A stretch of DNA of 64,000 bases. It comes from 2-02-FULL-55-14 sp964473365. GTDB lineage: Bacteria; Bacteroidota; Ignavibacteria; UBA10030. The stretch covers positions 1 through 64,000 of the forward strand of contig CAYYOV010000014.1 in the NCBI GenBank assembly GCA_964473365.1, read 5' to 3'. A program made the position numbers and the translations under genes. The notes beneath the pieces were generated by a model. That model saw only the letters and a program-made list of their open reading frames with translations. It was not told the origin of the DNA and ran no database searches. Below are positions 15,518-23,540 of the stretch, in pieces; the stretch's first letter is position 1; every line of letters begins with the position of its first letter.

Positions 15518-17833
15518 CTACCGCACGACAATCTCGTCGACGAACAGCCATGCCTGATTACCGGCCCCCGGACTCCCCGCTGGGATCGCCCCGTAGCGGT
15601 GGGCGATGGCGCGGACGTACCGAGCTTTCACTGGCTCGATCGTCAGCTCGACAGGGATCACTTTATCCGTGGTCGCGTAGTTGAACTCGTTCCAGCGTGC
15701 GACAGTCCTGTACTCCACGCCATCGTTCGAGACCTGGACCTCGACCGATCGGGGAAGCCAGATCCATTGGCCGACGCCGCTGTAGAACCGGAATCCGAAC
15801 GACCGCAAAGGCCGCGGTTCGAGGAGGTCGATCGTGGCGTCCATGTCGGCGCCGCTCCAGCCGAGCCATTCGCCGTCCCCATATCGGTCGCTGCTGGCTG
15901 GCACACCATTGACAAGCGCCTGCCGGCCGCCGATCGCGTAGCTCCCCTGCGGCGGCGTTACCAGGCTGATCGGTTTTCCGGCGGCAGCATGCATCACGAT
16001 CGGCGTACGGGTGGTTCGGGTCGAGCGCCGTCCGTCGGAGAACCCGGCAGCGCGGACGTCGAGATCGGTCGTCACCGCGAGCGGTCCCTCGAACCTGTTC
16101 GAAGTGGCTGTCGGCTCCGTGCCGTCGGTCGTGTAGCGCACGATGGCGCGCGGGTCACGGCTGGAGAGGGAGAGGGTGACGCCATTCGGTGCAGGGCCGA
16201 TCGTTGCGCGCACATCGAACAGATGGTTCGCATAATTCACCCCGAGCCGGTCAAGTCGGGCCATGTGGTGTGCGAGGCGGTCGGCGAAGTCGTCGAAATC
16301 GCGGAATTCCGGCGGACTCCACAGCACCTCTGCGAGGGCTGCGGCACGAGGATAGACCATGTACTCGACGTGGCGTTCGTTCAGGATATATTCCGTCCAC
16401 ACGTTCCCCTGTGCCCCCAAAATGTGCCGGGCTTCCTTTGCGGTCAGTTCTGCTGGCGTCGGTTCGAAGGAATAGACCTTCTCGAGCGGAGTGAATCCAC
16501 CGATCGCGATCGGTTCTTCGGGCGAGCGTGACTGATAGTAGTCGAAATAGCAGTGTGACCCCGGCGTCATGATCACGTCATGACCCAGACGTGCGGCGTC
16601 GATCCCGCCTTGTGTTCCCCGCCACGACATCACCGTTGCACCGGGCGCAAGGCCTCCTTCGAGGATCTCGTCCCAGCCGATGAGCCTTCGGCCGTGTGAC
16701 GAGAGGAATCGCTCCATGCGTCGAATGAAGTAGCTCTGCAATTCATGGTCGTCCTTCAAGCCCTCACGCGCCTTTGTGGACGCACATTTTGGACAGACGG
16801 CCCAACGGGTCTTGGGGACCTCATCACCGCCGACATGGATGTATGTCCCTGGGAACAGATCGATGACCTCGGTCAAGACGCCTTCCAGAAAGGTGAAGAC
16901 GCTGTCGGTCGTGCAGAAGACATCGTCGAACACGCCCCAGAGCTGGGACGGCTCGAACGGACCGCCGGTGCAGGATAATTCCGGGTATGCGGAGAGCGCG
17001 GCCAATGCGTGTCCGGGCATCTCGATCTCGGGCACGATCGTCACGGATCGTTCCTGCGCGTAGCGGACCACCTCGCGGATCTCGTCCTGCGTGTAGAAAC
17101 CGCCATACCGTACGCTGTCGAAGCGGTGTGGTACGTCGCTGTAATGGCCGATGAGTGTCCCGTTCCGCCACCCGCCGATACTCGTCAGCCGCGGATACCG
17201 TTTGATCTCGATGCGCCATCCCTGATCGTCGGTCAGGTGCCAGTGGAACCGGTTCATCTTGTGCATCGCCAAAAGGTCGATGTAGCGCTTGACGAAGGCG
17301 ACGGGGAAGAAGTGCCGCGAGACGTCGAGATGCATTCCTCGGTACGGGTAGCGGGGCGCGTCATCAATGACGACGGCCGGCACAGACCATGTGCGAGACT
17401 GCGGATCGTCGTTCTCGATGTCGGGGGGGAGAAGTTGTCGGAGGGTTTGCAGCCCGTAGAACGCTCCGGCAGCCGTCCGAGCTTCGATCACGACCCCCGC
17501 AGGCGAGGATGTCAGCCGATAGCCTTCTTCATTGTCGATCGTGCTCGATGCGCGAAAGACGATCGAGTTCGTGCCACCATCTCCGTGCTTCAACGGCAGC
17601 GGAAGACCGGTCCCGCGTCGCAACAGGCCGGCCGCCATCTCCGCGACGTGAAGGAACGCTTTGTCGGACGTGTCCGCCGCGATGACGCTCTGTGCATTGA
17701 TGTAGAAGGCGCCGGTCGCAGTCTGCACCGTCGTGGGGCGTGGAACGACCGGGACGGTTGATCGTTCGGGACGGGGTCCGGGAGCGCAGGAGAGCAGAAG
17801 TCCGGTGACAAGGATGAGTACGAAGGATCTCAT
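15518..17833 (-). CDS. Beta-N-acetylhexosaminidase (GH20) lipoprotein
   Basis: Start ATG 17833 gives a 771-residue protein with lipoprotein signal ending LLLSC. Domains in order: GH20b-like N-terminal domain (about 30-160), GH20 catalytic barrel (about 165-500) with GMHLDVSRHFFP, KMNRFHWHLTDDQGWRIE and the catalytic Asp-Glu in HVGGDEVPKTRW, then a chitobiase-type C-terminal strand domain (VRYTTDGTEPTA) and a discoidin-like domain ending AWLFVDEIVV. It releases terminal GlcNAc or GalNAc from glycans at the cell surface or periplasm. A CPKC pair after the active-site motif is unusual but common in Bacteroidota members. The C-terminal two-domain arrangement is shared with the GH92 enzyme at 23541. 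Confidence 0.93.
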   Translation of the reverse strand: MRSFVLILVTGLLLSCAPGPRPERSTVPVVPRPTTVQTATGAFYINAQSVIAADTSDKAFLHVAEMAAGLLRRGTGLPLPLKHGDGGTNSIVFRASSTIDNEEGYRLTSSPAGVVIEARTAAGAFYGLQTLRQLLPPDIENDDPQSRTWSVPAVVIDDAPRYPYRGMHLDVSRHFFPVAFVKRYIDLLAMHKMNRFHWHLTDDQGWRIEIKRYPRLTSIGGWRNGTLIGHYSDVPHRFDSVRYGGFYTQDEIREVVRYAQERSVTIVPEIEMPGHALAALSAYPELSCTGGPFEPSQLWGVFDDVFCTTDSVFTFLEGVLTEVIDLFPGTYIHVGGDEVPKTRWAVCPKCASTKAREGLKDDHELQSYFIRRMERFLSSHGRRLIGWDEILEGGLAPGATVMSWRGTQGGIDAARLGHDVIMTPGSHCYFDYYQSRSPEEPIAIGGFTPLEKVYSFEPTPAELTAKEARHILGAQGNVWTEYILNERHVEYMVYPRAAALAEVLWSPPEFRDFDDFADRLAHHMARLDRLGVNYANHLFDVRATIGPAPNGVTLSLSSRDPRAIVRYTTDGTEPTATSNRFEGPLAVTTDLDVRAAGFSDGRRSTRTTRTPIVMHAAAGKPISLVTPPQGSYAIGGRQALVNGVPASSDRYGDGEWLGWSGADMDATIDLLEPRPLRSFGFRFYSGVGQWIWLPRSVEVQVSNDGVEYRTVARWNEFNYATTDKVIPVELTIEPVKARYVRAIAHRYGAIPAGSPGAGNQAWLFVDEIVVR

Positions 17834-17920
17834 GTCATTGAGCCGAGGTTGATCCAGGTTGGCCAGCGGGTGATACAAAGTGAAGGAAGGTGGCGGGAAT
17901 TGCAAGCCGTTCCGGTGCCC

Positions 17921-17966
17921 CAAAAAGACGAACGGAGACCAACGCCCTGCACGTGGTCTCCGTTCG
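17921..17966 (-). terminator. Intrinsic terminator of the transketolase-phosphatase operon
   Basis: A 13-bp perfect stem (CGAACGGAGACCA / TGGTCTCCGTTCG, 17929-17941 and 17954-17966) with a 12-base loop is followed on the minus strand by TCTTTTTGG. It lies 25 bases past the PafA-like gene's stop, a textbook Rho-independent terminator. Confidence 0.85.
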
Positions 17967-17990
17967 CTGATCCCTTGACCCTCAAGCGGG

Positions 17991-19613
17991 CTACCTGGTC
18001 AGGACCTCCTCAAGTGGCCTTCCGCTGACAGTCTTGGGGGTTTTCAGGTTCAGCATTTTGGCGATCGTGACGGCAACGTCCACCGTTCGTACTGGCCTCG
18101 TGATGCGATTGACGCCGAATGCCGGACCCCAAAAGAGGACGGGGACATGATTGTCGTAGTTGTAGCATGACCCATGGCTCGTGCCCGTCTCACGCGACGA
18201 TGGGAGCAGATACTCCTTGAACCTCAGTTGGAAATCCTCTCCGCGCGGCGCGTAGTAGCTGTTCCGAAAGCGGTCGAGATACGGCCGATGCGGTCCGCCC
18301 GTGTCGACGAGCTCGGACTTGAAATAGACGTCGGCGATGCCGTCGATGGTCCGCAGACCTTCGCCGATCCTGACATCGAGCGCCCGCGGCTTCACGCCCG
18401 CCTTGGTTGCTTCATCATAATTGACGAAACCGTTCGTCGAGAAGAGTTGACCCGTTACCCCGATGGAACGGCGAAGCGTCGAATCGAGCGCCACCGCGTT
18501 CGGCCGGATCTCCGTCGATACGTTCAACCGTTTCGCGAACCTGAACTCCACGTCCTGCATATATTCCGGAAGGGGCATGCACGCATGGTCCGCGCTGAGG
18601 GCCACGAACAGATGGTTGCGGCCGACCAGCCGTTCGAGATCTGCCAGGAATTGGCCAAGGGCCGCATCGATGCGCGCCAGATGGTCCTGCATCTCGTGGC
18701 TATTTCCGCCGTAGGCATGCCCGACATAGTCCGTCGATGAAAGGGAGATCATGAGCAGATCGGTCGTGTTGCGGCTACCGAGTTGTTCACCTTCGACGGC
18801 CGCGCGGGCTGCGTCGAGGATGAGCAGGTCACCCCACGGCGTGCCTGCCAGTTGTTCGGCGCGCTGTGCCAGGTTGAGGACCTTCGGCATTGTGCGAACG
18901 CCGTTCCACAATTGCTCGCCACGCTGGTCGTCCGGACCCAGGTATAGACTATCGGCGAGGAGCTTACTCCAGACCGGCGGCACATGCTTGAAGACCCAAT
19001 TCTGTTCGTTGAACGACTTCATCCATGGAGCGGTCGTCTTCATGTACGCGGCCGAGGTCACGAGCTTGCCGGTCTTTCGGTCGTACCAATAGACCTGGTC
19101 GGGTTCCTTGCCGCCCATCAAGATGGCCGCTCGGTCCTTGATCGAGAGCGAGATCACCTTTGACGACCTCGAGGAGGCCTTGAGCCAGTCGCCAAGCGCC
19201 GGTACGGCAAGGTTGCGCGAGGAGAATCCGCCGCCGAGCCCGTCCACGGGTTTGGCCGTCGAGTCTTCGACACAGTAGACATCCTTACGCGTCTTCGGGT
19301 CGATCCATTCGTTTCCGAGGATCCCGTGGACTCTCGGGAACGACCCGGTCGACAGCGTCGCGTGCCCGGGACCAGTCTCGCTCGCCGCATAGTCGAGCAT
19401 CGCGTTCGCAAAGACGGCCCCCTCGGCGTAGAGACGTTTCAGTCCGCCATTCCATTGATGGCCGTACCAGTCAACATACTCGGCCTTCATCTGGTCGATC
19501 GAGATGACGACCACAAGCGATGGCCGGGGTGAGACGTCTGCTGGTTGCTTCGGTTGGGCTGACAGCGAGAGCGCCAGGGCGGACGCCAGGAGGAACGGCA
19601 GGGTTCGGTTCAT
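17991..19613 (-). CDS. PafA-like alkaline phosphatase family protein
   Basis: ATG 19613 with GAGG upstream; 540 residues with a Sec signal peptide (MNRTLPFLLASALALSLSA). The fold is the alkaline phosphatase superfamily, closest to PafA: SIDQMKAEYVDWY supplies the first metal Asp, AASETGPGHATLSTG carries the catalytic Thr, and SSTDYVGHAYG and ALSADHACMP supply Asp/His metal ligands. PafA-type enzymes are Ca-independent, zinc-dependent periplasmic phosphatases. The first codons overlap the end of the P4-type phosphatase gene, and the two phosphatases probably work together in phosphate scavenging. Confidence 0.88.
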   Translation of the reverse strand: MNRTLPFLLASALALSLSAQPKQPADVSPRPSLVVVISIDQMKAEYVDWYGHQWNGGLKRLYAEGAVFANAMLDYAASETGPGHATLSTGSFPRVHGILGNEWIDPKTRKDVYCVEDSTAKPVDGLGGGFSSRNLAVPALGDWLKASSRSSKVISLSIKDRAAILMGGKEPDQVYWYDRKTGKLVTSAAYMKTTAPWMKSFNEQNWVFKHVPPVWSKLLADSLYLGPDDQRGEQLWNGVRTMPKVLNLAQRAEQLAGTPWGDLLILDAARAAVEGEQLGSRNTTDLLMISLSSTDYVGHAYGGNSHEMQDHLARIDAALGQFLADLERLVGRNHLFVALSADHACMPLPEYMQDVEFRFAKRLNVSTEIRPNAVALDSTLRRSIGVTGQLFSTNGFVNYDEATKAGVKPRALDVRIGEGLRTIDGIADVYFKSELVDTGGPHRPYLDRFRNSYYAPRGEDFQLRFKEYLLPSSRETGTSHGSCYNYDNHVPVLFWGPAFGVNRITRPVRTVDVAVTIAKMLNLKTPKTVSGRPLEEVLTR

Positions 19614-20416
19614 TCGAACGACCTCAGGATGAGCCGGCGGAGCTCGTGGCGCCGGGCCGGTGTGAGGTCGCGTTCGTACTTGAACGCGGCCGATTCCCAA
19701 TCACCGTAGAGCGGGTTGGGCAAGACGATGAAACGAGAGCCAAATTCGCTCCGCCATCGGTCGACGGCGGCGTTGCGTTCTTCGAGCGGCTGACGATCGA
19801 ACGCTGAAGCGAAATCAGCAAGGTTGTCTCCAACGAGGAGAACGATCTCGAAGTCCTGTGCGATCCGGCTCCGGCGGGCTTCCTTGCTCGACTCACGCTC
19901 CCGCGTGAGGAGGTGTGCGTCGTCGGCGTTCGGGAACCCTGCTCGACGCAGGTTCGAAAGCGTGGCGGCGCGTTCGTCGGCGGAACGATTCGTCACGTAG
20001 AAGACGGCAACGCCCTTCGCCGATGCCGCAGTGAGAAATTCGTGCGAGCCCGGGATCGGACGGGCTTGTGCGTGATCCACCCATTCCTTCCACCATGCCG
20101 GGAACGCCGTATCGGTCTCCATGACCTTGACCTGATGAGGGCTGTTGTCAAGGACGGTCTCGTCGATGTCGACGATGACGGCCCTTGGGCGTTGGCGAAC
20201 AGAATCGCGGAGGTCGGCATCCAGGCGCATCGCCGCCAACTGGTATGCCTGATAGCACAACGCCCGATACTCACCGGAGGTCTGGAACCATACGGTGGCG
20301 GAGAGGGCATCGAAACGTCCCCGGTCGGGCTGTGGTTGCGCCGCTGTGCACGCGGCAAGGATCACAGAGCACGATACCGCGAAGACAAATCGGGTGGAGC
20401 TGGTCATGGCGGTCAT
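19610..20416 (-). CDS. 5'-nucleotidase, lipoprotein e(P4) family acid phosphatase
   Basis: ATG 20416 overlaps the transketolase stop (ATGA) and encodes 268 residues; the longer open frame upstream lies inside transketolase. The lipobox is ILAACT. The HAD class B/C motif AVIVDIDETVLDNS contains the two catalytic Asp; VFYVTNRS and the late LLVGDNLADF are motifs II and IV. Lipoprotein e(P4) enzymes dephosphorylate nucleotides such as NMN at the outer membrane. It lies between transketolase and the PafA-like phosphatase in one transcription unit. Confidence 0.92.
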   Translation of the reverse strand: MTAMTSSTRFVFAVSCSVILAACTAAQPQPDRGRFDALSATVWFQTSGEYRALCYQAYQLAAMRLDADLRDSVRQRPRAVIVDIDETVLDNSPHQVKVMETDTAFPAWWKEWVDHAQARPIPGSHEFLTAASAKGVAVFYVTNRSADERAATLSNLRRAGFPNADDAHLLTRERESSKEARRSRIAQDFEIVLLVGDNLADFASAFDRQPLEERNAAVDRWRSEFGSRFIVLPNPLYGDWESAAFKYERDLTPARRHELRRLILRSFE

Positions 20417-22404
20417 CCCATCAGAGCGCGTGCGCGCGCAACGACATTCGCCGGCGTGAAGCCGTACTCCGTGAAGATCCGGTCTGCCGGAGCGGAAGCG
20501 CCGAAGTGATCGAATGCAATGATCTCTCCGCCGTCTCCGACGAACTGATGCCATCCAAGCGGAACGCCTGCCTCCACGGCCACACGTTTGCGTACGCTCG
20601 GCGGTAGCACCGCATCGCGGTATTCCTTCGACTGACGTTCAAAGAGCTCCCACGAAGGCATGCTGACCACGCGGACCCGCACTTGTTCACGAGCGAGCAT
20701 TTCGTATGCTGCCACCACATGCTGAACCTCGGAGCCGGTGGCCATCAGGATCAGCTCTGGGGTCGGGTGCGTTTCGGCCAGCACGTAGGCGCCGCGGACG
20801 GTTCCCGAGGCCGGAGCGAATTTCGTCCGGTCCATCGTGGGGAGCTTCTGACGGGTCAGGATAAGCGCGACGGGACCCGTCCGGTGTTCGACGGCGATGC
20901 GCCATGATTCAGCGGTCTCGTTCGCATCGGCCGGGCGGAGCACGATGAGGTTTGGGATGGATCGCAGCGAGGCCAGCTGTTCGACGGGCTGGTGGGTCGG
21001 GCCGTCCTCGCCTACGCCGATGCTATCGTGCGTGAACACATAGATGGGCCGAATGCCCATCAAGGCAGCGAGTCGGATGGGGGGACGCATGTACTCGGAG
21101 AAGATCAGGAACGTGCCGCCGTACGGGATCAAGCCCTCGGTCAGGGCCAATCCGTTCATGATCGAGCCCATTGCATGCTCCCGAACGCCGAACCGAATGT
21201 ATCGTCCGTCGGGCGTGGCCGGCTGCAGGTCGGCCGCTCCCTTCAGGGCCGTGTTGTTCGATGGCGTGAGGTCGGCAGATCCTCCAAGTAGCGTTGGGAG
21301 ATGCGGCGCGATGGCGTTGAGGACCTTGCCCGAAGCTTCGCGTGTCGCCATCGATTCCGTAAAGGTCGGGACGGCAGTCTTCCATGCTTCGCCATAGTCG
21401 CCGTGTCGGACCTTCTCGAATTCGGCGGCAAGCTCCGGATATTCTGCCCGGTAGGCATCGAAGGCCTTCGACCACGCGGTCTCGAATTCCGCGCCCCGTT
21501 CTTCGGCCTTTCGGAACTGGGCAAGGACCTCGGCGGGGACATCAAACGTTGCATCTGGGTCGACGGCGTATGCCTTCTTCGTCAGTTTGACCTCTTCGTC
21601 CCCCAGCGGCGAACCGTGGGCGTCGTGGCTGTCGACCTTGTTGGGACTTCCGAACCCGATGTGGGTGCGGATCATGATGAGCGACGGACGATCGGTCTGG
21701 GCCTTGGCCTCGACGATGGCCCGATGGATGGCCTCGAGGTCATTACCGTCTTCGACCGTACGCACTTGCCAGCCGTAGGCCGTAAATCGCCGGCCGACGT
21801 CTTCGGTGAAGGACAGATTTGTCGAGCCGTCGATGCTGATCTTATTGTCATCGTACAGATAAATGAGCTTTCCGAGCTTCTGATGGCCGGCGAACGAAGC
21901 CGCCTCGGATGAGACGCCTTCCATCAGGTCGCCGTCTCCGACGATCGCATAGATATGGTGGTCGATGATGGTGTGTCCGGGGCGATTGTAGCGCGCGGCC
22001 ATCCACCGTTCGGCCAACGCCATCCCAACGCCGTTCGCGAAACCTTGTCCAAGCGGCCCCGTCGTCGTTTCGACCCCCGGAGTGTGTCCGTACTCCGGAT
22101 GACCGGGTGTCCGGCTTCCCCATTGGCGGAAGTCCTTCAACTCGTCCAGCTCGAGCCCGTACCCCGTAAGATAGAGGAGGGCGTAGAGCAGCATGGACCC
22201 GTGGCCGGCCGACAGGACGAATCGGTCGCGGTTAGCCCACCGGGGGTTCCCTGGCTGGTGCCGCAAATGCCGGTTCCACAGGACGAAGGCCATGGCAGCG
22301 GCCCCCATGGGCATTCCGGGATGTCCGGACTTGGCCTTCTGTACGCCGTCAATGGCGAGCGTGCGGATCGTGTTCACGCAGCGGAGTTCGAGGGAGGGAG
22401 TCAG
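20413..22404 (-). CDS. tkt: Transketolase, probable CTG start
   Basis: A thiamine-diphosphate transketolase of about 663 residues: KAKSGHPGMPMGAA near the start, GHGSMLLYALLY, TTGPLGQGFANGVGMALAE, the ThDP motif GDGDLMEGVSSEAASFAGH, and the C-terminal SIGVGEDGPTHQPVEQLASLR. It moves two-carbon units in the pentose phosphate pathway. The first standard start in frame is GTG 22377, but that would cut the conserved N-terminal ELRCVNTIRTLAID segment. A CTG at 22404 has AAAGGA (22412-22417) exactly 7 bases upstream and restores it; the in-frame stop is at 22417-22419. I therefore place the start at CTG. The gene leads an operon with two phosphatases. Confidence 0.92.
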   Translation of the reverse strand: MTPSLELRCVNTIRTLAIDGVQKAKSGHPGMPMGAAAMAFVLWNRHLRHQPGNPRWANRDRFVLSAGHGSMLLYALLYLTGYGLELDELKDFRQWGSRTPGHPEYGHTPGVETTTGPLGQGFANGVGMALAERWMAARYNRPGHTIIDHHIYAIVGDGDLMEGVSSEAASFAGHQKLGKLIYLYDDNKISIDGSTNLSFTEDVGRRFTAYGWQVRTVEDGNDLEAIHRAIVEAKAQTDRPSLIMIRTHIGFGSPNKVDSHDAHGSPLGDEEVKLTKKAYAVDPDATFDVPAEVLAQFRKAEERGAEFETAWSKAFDAYRAEYPELAAEFEKVRHGDYGEAWKTAVPTFTESMATREASGKVLNAIAPHLPTLLGGSADLTPSNNTALKGAADLQPATPDGRYIRFGVREHAMGSIMNGLALTEGLIPYGGTFLIFSEYMRPPIRLAALMGIRPIYVFTHDSIGVGEDGPTHQPVEQLASLRSIPNLIVLRPADANETAESWRIAVEHRTGPVALILTRQKLPTMDRTKFAPASGTVRGAYVLAETHPTPELILMATGSEVQHVVAAYEMLAREQVRVRVVSMPSWELFERQSKEYRDAVLPPSVRKRVAVEAGVPLGWHQFVGDGGEIIAFDHFGASAPADRIFTEYGFTPANVVARARALMG

Positions 22405-22564
22405 GGTCGTATCCTTTCAGAGACTCCGAGAAGATAGTGAACAAATGAAGCGGGAAAAAGAGGGGAAGGAAGGCGGGGCGAGATGTGTGCAAGCACACTC
22501 GATGCATCCGTCCATGATGCTGAATGCTGCCGGAAACACATTATGGATGCCAGTGCAAACGCCA

Positions 22565-22588
22565 AGCGCCAGGATCACTCCCGGCGCT
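22565..22588 (-). terminator. Likely terminator after the OsmC-family gene
   Basis: AGCGCC-A-GG / CC-C-GGCGCT stem with a 6-base loop, 36 bases past the osmC-like stop; on the minus strand it is followed by TGGCGTTTGC. One mismatch and a weak T tail. Confidence 0.4.
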
Positions 22589-22623
22589 CGACGTCAATTG
22601 CAGCTCGTGCAAACGTTCAGTTC

Positions 22624-23067
22624 CTAGCGCGGGGCCTTCTCCGCGGGTTCGATGCGGTACGAATGGGTCAGCTTTGCGCTCGCGCTCACGATGGCGCTGA
22701 CGGAGCAGTACTTTGTCGAAGAAAGCTCGATCGCCCGTTCGATATCTTCCTTCTTGAGGTTGTCGCCATAGAACACGTACTCGACGTGGACCTCCGTGAA
22801 GATGCGGGGATGTTCCTCGCGCTCATGGCCGACGATGTTCACCTCGTAGCCTGCCAACGGGACCCGCTTCTTCTTCAGGATCGGGATCACGTCGCTCGAC
22901 GTGCATCCGGCCAGGCCGATAAGCACAAGTTCCTTGGGTGTCGATCCGGCCAGACTGCCGCCGAAATCCGGACTCCCGTCCATCGCCACCCAGTGATTCG
23001 AAGCGCCTTTTCCGACGAACGTAATGCCCTGAACGTGCTTCAGCGTGATCTCTTTTTTGCCTGCCAT
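22624..23067 (-). CDS. OsmC/YhfA-family peroxiredoxin-like protein
   Basis: ATG 23067 follows GGAAGGAAGT; 147 residues. Two conserved Cys occur where OsmC/Ohr-type peroxidases have them: LAGCTSSDVIPILKKKR (about residue 55) and KYCSVSAIV (about 122). FGGSLAGSTPKELVLIGLAGC is the family's central helix entry. Members reduce organic hydroperoxides in the cytoplasm with thiol donors. A nested hairpin lies in its 5' region between it and the DUF2892 gene. Confidence 0.9.
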   Translation of the reverse strand: MAGKKEITLKHVQGITFVGKGASNHWVAMDGSPDFGGSLAGSTPKELVLIGLAGCTSSDVIPILKKKRVPLAGYEVNIVGHEREEHPRIFTEVHVEYVFYGDNLKKEDIERAIELSSTKYCSVSAIVSASAKLTHSYRIEPAEKAPR

Positions 23068-23097
23068 AGTGACTTCCTTCCGATGGGAACGGTGTGT

Positions 23098-23163
23098 AAA
23101 GGTCAGCAAAGATCGCCCGAACTTCCAGCGTCGGGCGACCGCAGCTCCTTTGCTGCTACCTTT
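23098..23163 (-). ncRNA. Nested hairpin (candidate structured leader RNA) upstream of the OsmC gene
   Basis: Three nested inverted repeats in 66 bases: AAAGGT / ACCTTT outermost (23098-23103, 23158-23163), then CAGCAAAG / CTTTGCTG (23104-23111, 23148-23155) after a 2-base bulge, and an inner TCGCCCGA / TCGGGCGA (23113-23120, 23131-23138) with a 10-base loop. It lies between the DUF2892 stop and the OsmC ribosome site, without a T run. It could be a leader regulator, a processing site or a repeat element. Confidence 0.5.
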
Positions 23164-23171
23164 CGTTCAGC

Positions 23172-23387
23172 TCAGGCTTTGCTTTCCGAACCCTTGTTCG
23201 TCGACAGCTTCAGCGCGAAGTAGATCGGGCAGAAGCTCATAAGGCTCGTCGCAGCAAGAATGAGGGCGGCGGCACCAAGCACCAACGCGGCGGTCCCCGT
23301 GATCTGATCGGTGAAATAGAGGATCGCTACGACGACGGCGAACAGGGCACGGGCGATGCGATCGGCGGAACCGAGGTTCTTTTTCAC
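23172..23387 (-). CDS. DUF2892 (YgaP-type membrane domain) protein
   Basis: GTG 23387 with GGAG 7 bases upstream is preferred over the upstream TTG; 71 residues. KKNLGSADRIARALFAV begins the DUF2892 domain, with two membrane spans and FCPIYFALKLSTNKG at the end, matching the CPLY...LGIST pattern of this family. In YgaP the domain anchors a rhodanese; as a stand-alone gene the function is unknown. It precedes the OsmC-family gene on the same strand. Confidence 0.85.
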   Translation of the reverse strand: MKKNLGSADRIARALFAVVVAILYFTDQITGTAALVLGAAALILAATSLMSFCPIYFALKLSTNKGSESKA

Positions 23388-23540
23388 GGCATTTCTCCGT
23401 AAGTGATGTTGCGAAACGTGGTCGGTCAACTGATTATTGGATGCCCGGGCTCCCCAAAGGATTCAGGCGGATGGCCGCGTTTCGTCTTCCTTTTCACTCT
23501 TCTGTTTGCGTTCTTACGCCATCACACACGTCTCCACGCC

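Noticed and set aside
15661..16531. Long plus-strand frames across the hexosaminidase gene
   Set aside because: Shadows of the GH20 gene, which has clear catalytic motifs on the minus strand.
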